Assembly: GCF_020405205.1 (NCBI RefSeq)
Contig: NZ_CP084469.1
Coordinates: 3,286,001 to 3,350,000 of the forward strand
DNA from: Natrinema salinisoli
Lineage (GTDB): Archaea; Halobacteriota; Halobacteria; Halobacteriales; Natrialbaceae
Reading direction: 5' to 3'
Length of the DNA stretch: 64,000 bases
The notes under the pieces are model-generated. The model did no database searches and was not told the origin of the DNA. It worked only from the letters and a program-made list of their open reading frames with translations. Positions 43,812 through 54,943 of the stretch are shown in pieces (within the stretch, counting starts at the first letter, position 1; each line of letters starts with the position of its first letter). Both the position numbers and the translations under genes were made by a program.

Positions 43812-46742
43812 ATGCAAAACAGTAGTACACCGAAAGACATCGGACAGATCTCCTTCGGGCTCATGGAGCCCGAGGAATATCGGGAGATGAGCGCGACGAA
43901 GATCATCACCGCCGACACCTACGACGACGACGGGTTCCCCATCGACATGGGGCTGATGGACCCGCGACTCGGCGTGATCGACCCCGGCCTCGAATGCAAG
44001 ACCTGCGGCAAGCACTCGGGTTCCTGTAACGGCCACTTCGGCCACATCGAACTGGCCGCGCCCGTGATCCACGTCGGCTTCACGAAACTCATCCGGCGGC
44101 TCCTGCGAGGGACCTGTCGGGAGTGTTCGAAGCTCCTCCTCACCGAGGACGAACGCGACGAGTTCCGCGATCAGCTCGACGAATCCCGGAAGCTGAGCCG
44201 GGATCTCAACGACGTGACCAAGGCCGCGATCCGGCAGGCCCGCAAGAAGGACAAGTGTCCCTTCTGTGGCGAGATCCAGTACGATATCGACCACGAGAAG
44301 CCGACGACCTACTACGAGGTCCAGCAGGTCCTGACCAGCGAGTACTCCCAGCGCATCGCCGGTGCGATGCAGGGCGACGAGGAAGAAGGCATCGAGCGGA
44401 CGACGCCCGACGAACTCGCGGAGAAGACCGAGATCGAACTCACTCGAGTCAACGAGATCCTGTCGGGCTCCTTCCGTCCGCGCGAAAATCAGCGCAAGGC
44501 CATCGAGAAGGCCCTGGACATCGACCTGACCGAGGAGGACACGAACAAGCTGATGCCCAGCGATATCCGGGACTGGTTCGAGAACATCCCGGACGAGGAC
44601 ATCGAGGTACTCGGGATCAACCCCGAACGATCCCGTCCCGAGTGGATGATCCTCACCGTCCTCCCCGTCCCGCCGGTCACCGCGCGACCGTCGATTACGC
44701 TGGACAACGGCCAGCGCTCCGAGGACGATCTCACTCACAAGCTGGTCGACATCATCCGGATCAACCAGCGGTTCATGGAGAACCGCGAGGCCGGCGCGCC
44801 CCAGCTGATCATCGAGGACCTCTGGGAACTGCTGCAGTACCACGTCACGACCTTCATGGACAACGAGATATCGGGCACGCCGCCGGCGCGACACCGCTCC
44901 GGTCGGCCGCTCAAGACCCTCTCCCAACGACTCAAGGGCAAGGAGGGTCGCTTCCGCGGCTCGCTGTCCGGGAAGCGCGTGAATTTCTCGGCTCGTACCG
45001 TCATCTCGCCGGACCCGACCCTCTCGCTGAACGAGGTCGGCGTCCCGGATCGCGTGGCGAAGGAGATGACCCAGACGATGAACGTCACCGAGCGCAACCT
45101 CGAGGACGCCCGTCGGTTCGTCTCGAACGGGCCCGAGGGCCACCCCGGCGCGAACTACGTCCGACGGCCGGACGGTCGTCGACTGAAGGTGACCGAGAAG
45201 AACTGCGAACAGCTCGCCGAGAAGGTCGAGGCCGGCTGGGAGGTCAACCGCCACCTCATCGACGGCGACATCGTCATCTTCAACCGCCAGCCGTCGCTCC
45301 ACCGGATGTCGATCATGGCCCACGAGGTCGTGGTCATGCCGTACAAGACGTTCCGACTGAACACCGTCGTCTGTCCGCCGTACAACGCCGACTTCGACGG
45401 CGACGAGATGAACATGCACGCGCTGCAAAACGAAGAGGCACGCGCCGAAGCGCGCGTCCTCATGCGCGTCCAGGAACAGATGCTCTCGCCGCGCTTCGGT
45501 GAGAACATCATCGGGGCCATTCAGGACCACATCTCCGGGATGTATCTCCTGACCCACGACAACCCCCGATTCAACGAGACGCAGGCGCTGGACCTGCTCC
45601 GTGCGACCCGGATCGACGAGCTGCCGGAACCCAGCGGCATCGACGACGAGGGCGAGCCGTTCTGGACCGGGTACGCCGTCTTCTCCGAACTGCTGCCCGA
45701 CGATCTCGACCTCGAGTTCACGGGCACGATCGGCGACGAGGTCGTTATCGAGGACGGCCAGTTGCTGCAGGGAACCATCGCGGAGGACGAGGTCGGCGAG
45801 TTCGGCGGCGAGATCGTCGACACGATCACGAAGGTCTACGGTAACACTCGCGCCCGGATCTTCGTCAACGAGGTCTCGACGCTGGCGATGCGTGCCATCA
45901 TGCACTTCGGGTTCTCGATCGGGATCGACGACGAGACGATCCCGGAGGAGGCCCAGTCCCGCATCGACGAGACGATCGACGACGCCAACGACCGCGTCGA
46001 AGAACTCATCGAGGCCTACGACAACGGCGAGCTCGAGAGTCTCCCCGGTCGGACGATCGACGAGACGCTCGAGATGAAAATCATGCAGACGCTCTCGCGT
46101 GCGCGTGACAACGCCGGGAACATCGCCGACGAGCACTTCCAGGACGACAACCCCGCCGTCGTCATGGCCAACTCCGGTGCCCGTGGGTCGATGCTCAACC
46201 TGACCCAGATGGCCGGTGCGGTCGGCCAGCAGGCGGTTCGGGGCGAGCGAATCAACCGCGGCTACGAGGATCGGACCCTCAGCCACTACGAACCCAACGA
46301 CCTCTCGGCCGAGGCACACGGCTTCGTCGAGAACTCCTACACGAGCGGGCTCACGCCGCGGGAGTTCTTCTTCCACGCGATGGGCGGCCGCGAGGGCCTG
46401 GTCGACACAGCAGTCCGGACCTCCAAGTCCGGCTACCTGCAGCGTCGGCTGATCAACGCCCTCTCGGAACTCGAGACCCAGTACGACGGCACGGTCCGGG
46501 ACACCTCGGATACGATCGTCCAGTTCGAGTTCGGCGAGGACGGCACCTCGCCGGTCAAGGTTTCCTCCGGGGACGACAACAACATCGACGTCGAGCACAT
46601 CGCCAACCGCGTGCTCGACTCCGAGTTCGACTCCGAGGAGGAGCGCGAGGAGTTCTTCGGCTCCAAGCCGCGGCCGACGAATCTCTCCGAACACGCCGAC
46701 GATCGACTGACCGAGGGTACGGAGGTGACCTCCGATGACTAA
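43812..46742 (+). CDS. rpoA1: RNA polymerase subunit A' (N-terminal part of beta')
   Basis: A 976-residue largest-subunit N-terminal part. The catalytic metal motif [10 protein letters not shown] is at residues 525-534 (Asp527, 529 and 531), with a clamp zinc site ([18 protein letters not shown]) near residue 58 and the bridge-helix region '[37 protein letters not shown]'. It overlaps rpoA2 by eight bases. No intein insertion is visible. Confidence 0.97.
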   Translation: MQNSSTPKDIGQISFGLMEPEEYREMSATKIITADTYDDDGFPIDMGLMDPRLGVIDPGLECKTCGKHSGSCNGHFGHIELAAPVIHVGFTKLIRRLLRGTCRECSKLLLTEDERDEFRDQLDESRKLSRDLNDVTKAAIRQARKKDKCPFCGEIQYDIDHEKPTTYYEVQQVLTSEYSQRIAGAMQGDEEEGIERTTPDELAEKTEIELTRVNEILSGSFRPRENQRKAIEKALDIDLTEEDTNKLMPSDIRDWFENIPDEDIEVLGINPERSRPEWMILTVLPVPPVTARPSITLDNGQRSEDDLTHKLVDIIRINQRFMENREAGAPQLIIEDLWELLQYHVTTFMDNEISGTPPARHRSGRPLKTLSQRLKGKEGRFRGSLSGKRVNFSARTVISPDPTLSLNEVGVPDRVAKEMTQTMNVTERNLEDARRFVSNGPEGHPGANYVRRPDGRRLKVTEKNCEQLAEKVEAGWEVNRHLIDGDIVIFNRQPSLHRMSIMAHEVVVMPYKTFRLNTVVCPPYNADFDGDEMNMHALQNEEARAEARVLMRVQEQMLSPRFGENIIGAIQDHISGMYLLTHDNPRFNETQALDLLRATRIDELPEPSGIDDEGEPFWTGYAVFSELLPDDLDLEFTGTIGDEVVIEDGQLLQGTIAEDEVGEFGGEIVDTITKVYGNTRARIFVNEVSTLAMRAIMHFGFSIGIDDETIPEEAQSRIDETIDDANDRVEELIEAYDNGELESLPGRTIDETLEMKIMQTLSRARDNAGNIADEHFQDDNPAVVMANSGARGSMLNLTQMAGAVGQQAVRGERINRGYEDRTLSHYEPNDLSAEAHGFVENSYTSGLTPREFFFHAMGGREGLVDTAVRTSKSGYLQRRLINALSELETQYDGTVRDTSDTIVQFEFGEDGTSPVKVSSGDDNNIDVEHIANRVLDSEFDSEEEREEFFGSKPRPTNLSEHADDRLTEGTEVTSDD

Positions 46743-47928
46743 CGTCCACTACAACGTCGACGACGACACGATCGCGGTCGTCGAGGACACCGACCTTCCC
46801 CGACGGCTCAAGGACGAGGTCTACGAGACGCTCGAAGGACGCGAGGGCGCGACGGTCGAGGACGCCGACGAACTCGCGAAGGCGGTCGAGACCCGGTATC
46901 TCGACACCCGCGTCGATCCGCTCGACCCCGTCGGGACGGTCTCGGCGCAGTCGATCGGCGAACCCGGAACGCAGCTGACGATGAACACGTTCCACTACGC
47001 GGGGGTCGCGGAGATCGACGTGACCCAGGGGCTGCCCCGACTGATCGAGCTGGTCGACGCTCGGAAGACCCCGGACACGCCGATGATGACCGTCTACCTC
47101 GAGGGCGAGTACGCCACCGAGCGCGAGAAGGCCCACGAGGTCGTCTGGAACATCGAGGCGACCAAGATCCTCGCGCTGGGCGACGTCTCGACGAACGTCG
47201 CGGACATGCGCGTCCAGATCGCGCTCAACGAGGACACCCTCGAAGAGCGGATGATCTCCGCCGAGGAAGTCGCGGGGATCATCGAGGACTCGCTCGGCGT
47301 GAAGACGGTCCAGCAGGGCGCCCAGATCGAGTTCGGCCCCGAAGAGCCGTCCTACCGCGACCTCCTCCAGCTCGTCGAGGAGCTACGCGAGATTACCTTC
47401 AAGGGAATCGAAGAGGTCTCCCGGGTCGTCATCCGCCGCGAGGAACTCGAGGATGGCGAGGAGTTCGTCCTCTACACCGAGGGGTCGGCCTTCGGCGACG
47501 CCCTCGAGATCGAGGGCGTCGACGCGTCGCGGACGACGTGTAACAACATCCACGAGATCCACCGGAATCTCGGGATCGAGGCGGCCCGCGAAGCGATCAT
47601 CGAGGAGACGAACAACACGCTCGCCGAGCAGGGGCTGGACGACGTGAACGTCCGGCACCTGATGCTCGTCGCGGACATGATGACGAACCGCGGCGAGATC
47701 GAGTCGATCGGTCGCCACGGCATTTCGGGCTCGAAGGAGTCCGTCCTCGCCCGCGCGGCGTTCGAGGTGACGGTCAACCACCTGCTCAACGCCGCGATTC
47801 ACGGCGAAGTCGATGACCTCGACGGCGTGACGGAGAACGTCATCGTCGGAAAGCCGATCAAGCTCGGCACCGGCGACGTCGATCTCCGGATGGGATCGAC
47901 CACCTCCGGAAACAGTCAAGCCGACTGA
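46735..47928 (+). CDS. rpoA2: RNA polymerase subunit A'' (C-terminal part of beta')
   Basis: A 397-residue C-terminal part of the largest subunit carrying the trigger-loop region ([21 protein letters not shown]) and the jaw. The late motif '[26 protein letters not shown]' is conserved. It follows rpoA1 by overlap and precedes the nusA-like gene by three bases. Confidence 0.97.
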   Translation: MTNVHYNVDDDTIAVVEDTDLPRRLKDEVYETLEGREGATVEDADELAKAVETRYLDTRVDPLDPVGTVSAQSIGEPGTQLTMNTFHYAGVAEIDVTQGLPRLIELVDARKTPDTPMMTVYLEGEYATEREKAHEVVWNIEATKILALGDVSTNVADMRVQIALNEDTLEERMISAEEVAGIIEDSLGVKTVQQGAQIEFGPEEPSYRDLLQLVEELREITFKGIEEVSRVVIRREELEDGEEFVLYTEGSAFGDALEIEGVDASRTTCNNIHEIHRNLGIEAAREAIIEETNNTLAEQGLDDVNVRHLMLVADMMTNRGEIESIGRHGISGSKESVLARAAFEVTVNHLLNAAIHGEVDDLDGVTENVIVGKPIKLGTGDVDLRMGSTTSGNSQAD

Positions 47929-47931
47929 TCG

Positions 47932-48357
47932 ATGGGTGTCACCCTCGACGACGACGCTCGGCAGTACCTCGCCGCCTTCGAAGACGTAACGGGCGTGGAC
48001 GGTCGGGACTGTCTCGTCACCGACGGCGGTGACAGCCTCTTGATCCTCGTCGAACGCGGCGGTATGAGCGAGGCGATCGGTCCCGACGGCCGGACGGTCA
48101 AGCAGTTCGAAGATCGGACCGACGCACAGGTTCGCCTCGTCGAAGACGCGGACGAGGCGGAGACGTTCGTCGCGAACGTCCTCGCACCGGCGGCGGTGTA
48201 CAACGTCACGATCAGCGAGAACAACGACACCGTCGCCTACGTCGAGGTCGCGGAGGACGATCGCGGCGTCGCGATCGGGTCGAACGGGCGAACGATCGAC
48301 GCCGCCCGAACCCTCGCGGATCGGCACTTCGGGATCGACGACATCCAGCTGATCTAA
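47932..48357 (+). CDS. nusA: NusA-like transcription termination factor (KH domains)
   Basis: A 141-residue protein consisting of two KH domains: LILVERGGMSEAIGPDGRTVKQFEDRT and VEVAEDDRGVAIGSNGRTIDAARTLADRHFGI, both with GxxG loops. It lacks the S1 and N-terminal domains of bacterial NusA, as usual in archaea. It closes the rpo operon and likely binds nascent RNA during pausing, termination or rRNA synthesis. Confidence 0.95.
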   Translation: MGVTLDDDARQYLAAFEDVTGVDGRDCLVTDGGDSLLILVERGGMSEAIGPDGRTVKQFEDRTDAQVRLVEDADEAETFVANVLAPAAVYNVTISENNDTVAYVEVAEDDRGVAIGSNGRTIDAARTLADRHFGIDDIQLI

Positions 48358-48547
48358 CGGTCCTCGCTTCGAGGGAGGACGGTCGTCTCGATGCACGACC
48401 GGTGTGATTTCTAGCGTTCGGTTCCGTCCCCAACCCCGTAACAGTCGCGCGTCTCGCGTTCCGTTCGGGTTTCACAGTATCGCTGGCTCGTCGGCAGCGA
48501 TTTCGCCCGACGATAAAAATGGTGTCCCGTCGCCACCCCCCAATCCC

Positions 48548-48778
48548 TTACTTCGAGTCGCCCCGTTTCCCCTCGAGAAGGTCGGCAGGGACCGGACACC
48601 CACAGGGCGTGGCCTTGTGGGTGATCGGGCCGTAGCTGACGACCAGCGCGATGGGGGAATCGCAGTGGGGACACCGAAGCGGTTCTCGTCCGCCCGGCGA
48701 GTTACTGGCGGCGATCGTGTCAGCGTCGACCGTCAGATCGTCGAGTCCGGACGAGTCGTCGGCATCGTCCTCGCTCAT
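48548..48778 (-). CDS. Small zinc-ribbon protein
   Basis: A 76-residue protein, acidic N-terminus (MSEDDADDSSGLDDLTVD) followed by a zinc site CPHC...CGC (CPHCDSPIALVVSYGPITHKATPCGCPVP). The start at 48778 was chosen because the 14 codons before it are proline/arginine-rich. It lies opposite to the ribosomal-protein cluster and has no recognised partner; probably nucleic-acid binding. Confidence 0.7.
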   Translation of the reverse strand: MSEDDADDSSGLDDLTVDADTIAASNSPGGREPLRCPHCDSPIALVVSYGPITHKATPCGCPVPADLLEGKRGDSK

Positions 48779-49359
48779 CGGCTCCCTCGTTCGATTCGGT
48801 TCCGTTGTCGGAACGGCCACTCGAGCGCGGCGGCTACTCGTGTGCGATACTGTCGTCGTGCGAGACGTTTATGTCTCGGTAGCAGTAAGCGAAACATGGC
48901 TTTCGAATCCCTCGTGCGGGATTGGAAGCCAGTCTCGGGTGTCCTCGCACCCGGGGCACTTTCGTACGCCCCCGCTGGAGTCTGACTTCCAGCCAAATAT
49001 TCAACGGAAATTCACTTATATCTAATGGAAAATGTCGGGTAGAGAGCAGCGTTTCTATCGAAAGCTGCCGTGACGTGCGCATCTCGGCCAGTATTCTCCA
49101 TTTCGTCGCGCTTCGATTCCAACTCGTTCGCAACCGACGGGTGTCTCCTCGCTCGTGTGCGACACCTCACCGACCGTTCGGCCAGTGTGACAGCCAGGAA
49201 ACCTCTCGCCCGCCGAGCGGCGCTAACCATCGCTCCGACGGTAACTCGAGTCAGCGAAACGCCCGCAGAGACGGCGAGCAATGTTCCTAAAGCGATCTGG
49301 CGGCGTTACGCCGGCTTCGAAACGGGTCGCTTAAGTGCCTTCGTTGGGAACTCACCTCC
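48779..49359. other. Non-coding region before rps12
   Basis: 581 bases without a credible protein gene. It contains a perfect 6-bp hairpin (CGAGAC/GTCTCG, 48861-48878), the structured segment 48896-48993, and further right an AT-rich patch (about 48994-49030) that could hold promoters. A TTAAGT element about 30 bases before the rps12 ATG is the likely rps12 TATA box. Confidence 0.5.
48896..48993 (+). ncRNA. Candidate structured RNA of about 98 bases
   Basis: Four hairpins follow one another without gaps: GGCTTT..AATCCC with GGGATT.GAAGCC (48898-48930), GGGTG/CACCC (48937-48952), GGGGC/GCCCC (48953-48972) and GCTGGA/TCCAGC (48974-48993). A competing long stem (48922-48936 with 48978-48992, 12 Watson-Crick pairs) would enclose hairpins two and three as a three-way junction. 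A TTTAT box sits about 27 bases before 48896. A 29-codon ORF (48896-48985) is an alternative explanation. Strand is assigned from the TATA box and neighbouring rps12. Confidence 0.4.
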
Positions 49360-49788
49360 ATGGCAAACGGCAAATACGCCGCGCGCAAGCTCAAGAAGGA
49401 CCGCCAGAATCAGCGGTGGTCCGACTCGGACTACGCGCGCCGCGCCCGTGGACTTCGCGAGAAGTCCGACCCGCTCGAGGGCGCGCCCCAGGCTCGTGGT
49501 ATCGTACTCGAAAAGGTCGGCATCGAAGCCAAACAGCCCAACTCGGCGATCCGAAAGTGCGTCCGAGTCCAGCTGATCAAGAACGGGAAGCAGGTCACCG
49601 CGTTCTGTCCCGGTGACGGCGCTATTTCGTTCATCGACGAACACGACGAAGTCACCATCGCCGGGATCGGTGGGGCGAAGGGTCGTGCGATGGGCGACCT
49701 CTCCGGCGTCAACTACAAGGTCGACAAGGTCAACGGCGTCGCGATAAAAGAACTCGTTCGCGGAAACGCCGAAAAGCCGGTGCGATAA
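49360..49788 (+). CDS. rps12: Small ribosomal subunit protein S12
   Basis: A 142-residue S12 (uS12) that lies at the decoding centre. It contains [27 protein letters not shown] and '[20 protein letters not shown]', the decoding-loop landmarks, and ends EKPVR. Length is typical for archaeal S12. It is followed three bases later by rps7 and is transcribed towards fusA. Confidence 0.97.
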   Translation: MANGKYAARKLKKDRQNQRWSDSDYARRARGLREKSDPLEGAPQARGIVLEKVGIEAKQPNSAIRKCVRVQLIKNGKQVTAFCPGDGAISFIDEHDEVTIAGIGGAKGRAMGDLSGVNYKVDKVNGVAIKELVRGNAEKPVR

Positions 49789-49790
49789 TC

Positions 49791-50399
49791 ATGGCTGCAG
49801 AAGATCAACCGGACCCGGACGCCCCGGCCGGTGGCGCAGACGTTTCGGCGAAGCTGTTCGGCACGTGGGAGATCGGCGAACTCGAGTACGCCGACCCCTC
49901 GACCGAGCGCTACATCACGGTTTCCCCCGTCGCTCACACCGCGGGTCGCCACGCCAGCAAGCAGTTCAAGAAGTCCGAGATCTCGATCGTCGAGCGCTTC
50001 ATCAACCGCTTGATGCAGACCGAGGAGAACACGGGCAAGAAACAGCAGTCGCTCAACTACGTCCGCGATGCGTTCGATCTCATCCACGAGCGCACCGAGG
50101 AGAACCCGATTCAGGTGCTCGTCACGGCCGTCGAGAACGCGGCCCCGCGTGAGGAGACGGTTCGCCTGAAGTACGGTGGGATTTCGGTCCCGAAGGCCGT
50201 CGACGTCGCCCCGCAGCGCCGCGTCGACCAGGCCCTGAAGTTCCTCGCGGAGGGCGTCTACAACGACTCGTTCAAGACGACGACGGACGTCGAGGAGGCG
50301 ATCGCCAACCAGCTCATCGGCGCGTCCAACTACGACGTCCAGACCTACGCGGTCAGCCAGAAAGAGGAGAAAGAGCGCGTCGCGGCAGCCGCTCGCTAA
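49791..50399 (+). CDS. rps7: Small ribosomal subunit protein S7
   Basis: A 202-residue S7 (uS7) that organises the 3' head domain of 16S rRNA. Characteristic parts are KLFGTWEIGELEYADPSTERYITV, 'HTAGRHASKQFKKSEISIVERFINRLMQ', and the RNA-binding 'GGISVPKAVDVAPQRRVDQALKFLAEG'. It is coupled to rps12 with a two-base gap and ends the short ribosomal pair. Confidence 0.97.
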   Translation: MAAEDQPDPDAPAGGADVSAKLFGTWEIGELEYADPSTERYITVSPVAHTAGRHASKQFKKSEISIVERFINRLMQTEENTGKKQQSLNYVRDAFDLIHERTEENPIQVLVTAVENAAPREETVRLKYGGISVPKAVDVAPQRRVDQALKFLAEGVYNDSFKTTTDVEEAIANQLIGASNYDVQTYAVSQKEEKERVAAAAR

Positions 50400-50603
50400 C
50401 GCGAGTTCCGTTCGGCTTTCTTCGTTTTCTCCGTCGCCACCAGTGACATCCACAAGCCAACGCGGCGGTGTTCTGCTGTCGACTCAATCGTCTTCGACCG
50501 TGCGAGACGACTCGAAAGGGGTCCACCGGATCGCCGAGCGTCGCGGCGTCGATACTGAGCGGCTACGCCCGGAGTATCGACGCAGACGCCCTGCAGGAGG
50601 ACG

Positions 50604-51302
50604 TTACGCCCGGTCGACCGGGAGCCATTCGGACGAGTAAGCGCCGTCGTCGATGACCCATCGTTCCTGTGCGTCGCCGTTCCGTTCCCGGAGTTCGACG
50701 ATCACGTCGAAAAGCGGCGACAGGGTCGGGACGACCCTGGCGTCCCGGTCCACCGGCAGGTGGTACTGGGCCATCCCGCCGACGTGTCGGGTTCGCCCGT
50801 TGATCAGGTGCAGAAACTTGAACACGCGTTGTTTTCCGTACGCCTCGAGGAGCGGGACCAGCGAGTCGATGCTGACCCTGACCTCGGCGGGCTCGAGCCC
50901 GTTCGCGTCGGCTTCGAAGGCGTCGATCGCGTTCGCGATGGCGATCCCGAGATCGGTTAAGGTGTCGACGTCCGTCGGTCCGGTTTCGCTCGGCCGACTC
51001 GATACGGCACCGCGTGCAGCAACGGGAGGGTCCGCTGGATCGTAGCTGATGACCGAGAGCGTGTCCGAATCGGCGTCACCGACGAAGCGGGAGATGTGGT
51101 GGGGACCGCTGGTCGTCGAGACGAGGACGCGTCGTCGGACCCGATCGCTGCCGCGGCTGAGGAGCCGCTGGCTGGCGTCTCGATGCTGGGCGGGTTGTAC
51201 GGACCCGACGACGAGGACGCTCGTTCCCTGCCGTTTCAATCGCGATAGTTCGTCGGAGAACCCCTCTCCTGTCCTTCCCGCGCGGTCCGTTCCCGAGAGC
51301 AT
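50604..51302 (-). CDS. DUF7504 family protein, paralogue 2
   Basis: A 232-residue relative of the protein at 7617-8318: an N-terminal strand with TSVLVVGSVQPAQH, central DTLTDLGIAIANAIDAF, then 'VRVSIDSLVPLLEAYGKQRVFKFLHLINGRTRHVGGMAQYHLPVDRD' at the position of the Walker B strand. No Walker A. It interrupts the usual rps7-fusA order on the opposite strand. Function unknown; a signalling role is only suggested by family context. Confidence 0.72.
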   Translation of the reverse strand: MLSGTDRAGRTGEGFSDELSRLKRQGTSVLVVGSVQPAQHRDASQRLLSRGSDRVRRRVLVSTTSGPHHISRFVGDADSDTLSVISYDPADPPVAARGAVSSRPSETGPTDVDTLTDLGIAIANAIDAFEADANGLEPAEVRVSIDSLVPLLEAYGKQRVFKFLHLINGRTRHVGGMAQYHLPVDRDARVVPTLSPLFDVIVELRERNGDAQERWVIDDGAYSSEWLPVDRA

Positions 51303-51411
51303 CTCGTATATGTTGCAGTAATATTAGATCGTAAACAATAAGCGTTCGGGTTAAATTTCGTTCTTTGCAGTCTCGAGCGGTTGTGCTGGGGTTTCAGTCG
51401 GATTTGACGGG

Positions 51412-52167
51412 TCAGTCCGCGGCACGCCCCCCGCCGCCAACGTACGAGCGCGTCGCGTCGACGAGCACCTGCCGATAGGTGCTCGTATCGGGTTCCCGTG
51501 CGAGTTCCCTGAACCGGCGTTTGAACCCCTCGAAGTCGATCTCGGGGGCGTCCATCGCGGCCGCGTGCGCGAGATCATACAATCGATGATCCTCGTCGAC
51601 GAGGTCGTGGCGTTCCGCGAGCGCCAACGCGAACGCCGCGTTGACGGCCGTAATATCGGGATCGGCGCTCGCGGAGAGCCGCTCGAACCCCGGTCCCGGC
51701 GGCGTCCCCGGCCGATCGGCGACCGCCGTCGCGAGACTCGACTCGAGGAAGGAGAGGAGCTTTTCGCCGGGGCCGACCGAGAGCGTGATGTCGTCGGCGT
51801 AGATGTCCTTCATGTGATTGGCGATCTGGTAGCAATGGGAGAGTTTGCGCCGTTCGACGCTCTTGCCGGCCAGCGCGAGGTAGAGTACTTCTTCCGTCGA
51901 CTGCGTGTGGGAGGGGTGTTGCTGTTCGTGGCGGGCCATGTGGGCGAACTCGTGGAGGGCGAGTTCGCGGGCCATGGCGCTCGAGGCGGCCTGTCTCGAG
52001 ATGTTCAGGACGTGGCGGTCGTCGTAGTGGGCGGCCCAGGTCCGTTCGTCGGGGTCGTCGCGCAGCTGGACGTGAACCGGCAGCGACAGCTCCTGTTCGG
52101 TTTCGAAGAGGTCGCGGGCGCTGAGGAATGGAGAGGTCGGGCCCGGCCCCTGGACGCGGATATCCAT
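51412..52167 (-). CDS. DUF5781 family putative zinc protease
   Basis: A 251-residue protein with an HExxH motif (HEFAHMARHEQQH, about residues 92-104) inside a helix, the usual zinc-protease signature, after 'HVLNISRQAASSAMARELAL'. A glutamate-rich second helix (TQSTEEVLYLALAG) could give the third ligand. The family is haloarchaeal (DUF5781) and its gene commonly precedes EF-2. No signal peptide, so cytoplasmic. It is upstream of, and divergent from, fusA. Confidence 0.8.
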   Translation of the reverse strand: MDIRVQGPGPTSPFLSARDLFETEQELSLPVHVQLRDDPDERTWAAHYDDRHVLNISRQAASSAMARELALHEFAHMARHEQQHPSHTQSTEEVLYLALAGKSVERRKLSHCYQIANHMKDIYADDITLSVGPGEKLLSFLESSLATAVADRPGTPPGPGFERLSASADPDITAVNAAFALALAERHDLVDEDHRLYDLAHAAAMDAPEIDFEGFKRRFRELAREPDTSTYRQVLVDATRSYVGGGGRAAD

Positions 52168-52416
52168 GTGTAGCTATACCAAGAGGCCGACGGGATTTGA
52201 CTCTTGTGTGCGGTTGCATAGGGTAAAACTCCGGCTCGAGACGAGGACGGATCCGTCTCGACGACGAGCGCTCGTCATCGTCGCATCGGCCGCGAATTAT
52301 GAGAACGGTTCACTCACTCAAATTGGATATTTCAGCGTTCGGACCGGGAAACCCGACGAATTCCGGCGAGGACGAAACACTACCCTTTTGACCCCGCTGG
52401 CGGTAATGGGGGATAT

Positions 52417-54603
52417 ATGGGCCGACGCAAGAAGATCGTCCAAGAGTGTGAACGGCTGATGGACGACCCGGAGAACATCCGGAACATCGCCATCGCCGCT
52501 CACGTTGACCACGGGAAAACGACGCTGACAGACAATCTGCTGGCTGGTGCCGGTATGATCTCCGACGAGACTGCCGGCGAGCAGCTCGCGATGGACACCG
52601 AAGAAGACGAGCAGGAACGCGGGATCACCATCGACGCGGCGAACGTTTCGATGACCCACGAGTACGAGGATCAGAACCACCTGATCAACCTCATCGACAC
52701 GCCGGGCCACGTCGACTTCGGTGGCGACGTGACCCGAGCGATGCGCGCCGTCGACGGTGCGCTCGTCGTCGTCGACGCCGTCGAAGGGGCGATGCCCCAG
52801 ACCGAGACGGTGCTGCGCCAGGCCCTCCGCGAGGGCGTCAAGCCGACTCTGTTCATCAACAAGGTCGACCGCCTCATCTCCGAGCTTCAGGAGGGGCCCG
52901 AGGAGATGCAGGAGCGACTCCTCTCGGTCATCCGCGACGTGAACGAGCTCATCCGCGGCATGACCGAGGACATGGACGACATCGACGACTGGACCGTCTC
53001 CGTCGAAGAGGGGACCGTCGGGTTCGGCTCCGCGCTGTACAAGTGGGGCGTCTCCATGCCCTCGATGCAGCGCACCGGGATGGACTTCGCCGAGATCATG
53101 GAACTCGAGCGCGCCGACAAGCGCCAGGAGCTCCACGAGCGGACGCCGCTGTCGGACGTCGTGCTCGACATGGTCTGTGAGCACTTCCCGAACCCGGTCA
53201 ACGCACAGCCCCGTCGTATTCCGCGCATCTGGCGCGGTGACGCCGAGTCGGACCTCGCGGACTCGATGCGCCTCGTCGACGAGGACGGCGAGGTCGTCCT
53301 GATGGTCACCGACATCGCGATGGACCCCCACGCGGGCGAAGTCGCCAGTGGCCGCGTCTTCTCGGGTACCCTCGAGAAGGGTCAGGAACTGTACGTCTCC
53401 GGGACGGCAGGCAAGAACCGCGTTCAGTCCGTGGGCGTCTACATGGGCGGCGAGCGCGAGGAAGTCGAGGAGGTTCCGGCCGGGAACATCGCTGCCGTCA
53501 CCGGTCTCAAGGACGCGATCGCCGGCTCGACCGTCTCCAGCGTCGAGATGACGCCGTTCGAGACGATCGAGCACATCTCCGAGCCGGTCATTACGAAGGC
53601 CGTCGAGGCCAAGAACATGGACGACCTGCCGAAGCTGATCGAGACGCTCCGACAGGTCTCCAAGGAGGACCCGACGATCCAGATCGAGATCAACGAGGAC
53701 ACCGGCGAACACCTGATCTCCGGACAGGGTGAGCTCCACCTCGAGGTCATCACCCAGCGTATCGAGAAGAACCAGGGCATTCCGGTCAACACCGGCGAAC
53801 CGATCGTCGTCTACCGCGAGCAGCCCCAGCAGGCCAGCGATCAGGTCGAGGGCATCTCGCCGAACCGTCACAACCGCTTCTACATCTCCATCGAACCGAT
53901 GACGGACGACCTCGTCGAGACGATCCAGCGCGGCGAGGCCTCGATGGACATGCCCGAGCAGGACCGCCGTGAGGCCCTGCAGGAGGCCGGCATGGACAAG
54001 GATACGTCCCAGAACGTCGAGCACATGCACGGGACGAACATCCTCATCGACGACACGAAGGGTATCCAGCACCTGAACGAGACGATGGAACTCGTCATCG
54101 AGGGCCTCGAGGAAGCCCTCGACAACGGTCCGCTGGCGAACGAGCCGGTGCAGGGGACGCTCATCCGGCTCCACGACGCCCGACTCCACGAGGACACCAT
54201 CCACCGCGGCCCGGCACAGGTCATCCCCGCGACCCGGAACGCGCTCCACAAGGCGCTGATCGACGGGAAGATCAAGATGCTCGAGCCGATGCAGGACGTC
54301 CGCATCGACGTGCCCAACGACCACATGGGCGCCGCGTCCGGCGAGATTCAGGGCCGTCGTGGCCGCGTCGACGACATGTACCAGGAAGGCGACCTCATGG
54401 TCGTCGAGGGCATCGCGCCCGTCGGCGAGATGATCGGCTTCGCGAGCGACATCCGCTCCGCGACCGAGGGCCGTGCCTCCTGGAACACCGAGAACGCCGG
54501 CTTCGAGGTCATGTCCAACTCCCTCCAGCGCGACAAGATCATGGAGATCCGCGAGCGCAAGGGCATGAAGCTCGAGCTGCCGCCGGCGATCGACTACCTC
54601 TAA
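52417..54603 (+). CDS. fusA: Translation elongation factor aEF-2
   Basis: A 728-residue GTPase that drives ribosomal translocation. G1 AAHVDHGKT (about 27-35), G3 DTPGH, G4 NKVD and EF-2-type domains II-V are present. The diphthamide-acceptor histidine is His596 in [12 protein letters not shown], where archaeal EF-2 is modified. The start follows a TATA-like element about 30 bases upstream. Rather than tuf and rps10, the next gene is an unrelated small membrane protein on the other strand. Confidence 0.97.
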   Translation: MGRRKKIVQECERLMDDPENIRNIAIAAHVDHGKTTLTDNLLAGAGMISDETAGEQLAMDTEEDEQERGITIDAANVSMTHEYEDQNHLINLIDTPGHVDFGGDVTRAMRAVDGALVVVDAVEGAMPQTETVLRQALREGVKPTLFINKVDRLISELQEGPEEMQERLLSVIRDVNELIRGMTEDMDDIDDWTVSVEEGTVGFGSALYKWGVSMPSMQRTGMDFAEIMELERADKRQELHERTPLSDVVLDMVCEHFPNPVNAQPRRIPRIWRGDAESDLADSMRLVDEDGEVVLMVTDIAMDPHAGEVASGRVFSGTLEKGQELYVSGTAGKNRVQSVGVYMGGEREEVEEVPAGNIAAVTGLKDAIAGSTVSSVEMTPFETIEHISEPVITKAVEAKNMDDLPKLIETLRQVSKEDPTIQIEINEDTGEHLISGQGELHLEVITQRIEKNQGIPVNTGEPIVVYREQPQQASDQVEGISPNRHNRFYISIEPMTDDLVETIQRGEASMDMPEQDRREALQEAGMDKDTSQNVEHMHGTNILIDDTKGIQHLNETMELVIEGLEEALDNGPLANEPVQGTLIRLHDARLHEDTIHRGPAQVIPATRNALHKALIDGKIKMLEPMQDVRIDVPNDHMGAASGEIQGRRGRVDDMYQEGDLMVVEGIAPVGEMIGFASDIRSATEGRASWNTENAGFEVMSNSLQRDKIMEIRERKGMKLELPPAIDYL

Positions 54604-54671
54604 GCGCGATTCGATCCCAGCCCGGTCTTCGTTCTCTTTCGTCTGCGACGCTGTCAGCGATGCGTCCGATA

Positions 54672-54818
54672 TCAGGCCGGCAGGATCTTCGCGTAGAAGG
54701 GAACCATTACGAGGAAGACGAAGAACGCGACCACCCACGAGAACAGGGCCAGCGCACCGACGACGAACATCACCCCGACGATCAGTGCGATCACTTTCTC
54801 TCGGAGAGTGATGTGCAT
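54672..54818 (-). CDS. Small single/two-helix membrane protein (48 residues)
   Basis: A frame MHITLREKVIALIVGVMFVV... with a strongly hydrophobic body (about residues 9-40) and a short end FYAKILPA. Composition is clearly membrane-like and codon third positions are GC-rich, supporting coding. It falls between fusA and serS, convergent with fusA. No family recognised. Confidence 0.55.
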   Translation of the reverse strand: MHITLREKVIALIVGVMFVVGALALFSWVVAFFVFLVMVPFYAKILPA

Positions 54819-54943
54819 AGCTGTCGATTCTCGGGTTAATATATAGTGCTTTTGTTGATAGAAAACGGCGGTGGTCGCGCTCGATTCCGTCCCGGATCAG
54901 CTAGCACCGCTACACATCATACTTCGAACCGGACGTATCCGTT

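Noticed and set aside
42978..46694. A 1238-codon minus-strand frame antisense to rpoB'/rpoA'
   Set aside because: It is a shadow of polymerase genes in the opposite frame, with no domain or start signal.
52318..54738. An 806-codon minus-strand frame opposite fusA
   Set aside because: Shadow of EF-2; the real gene has all GTPase motifs.
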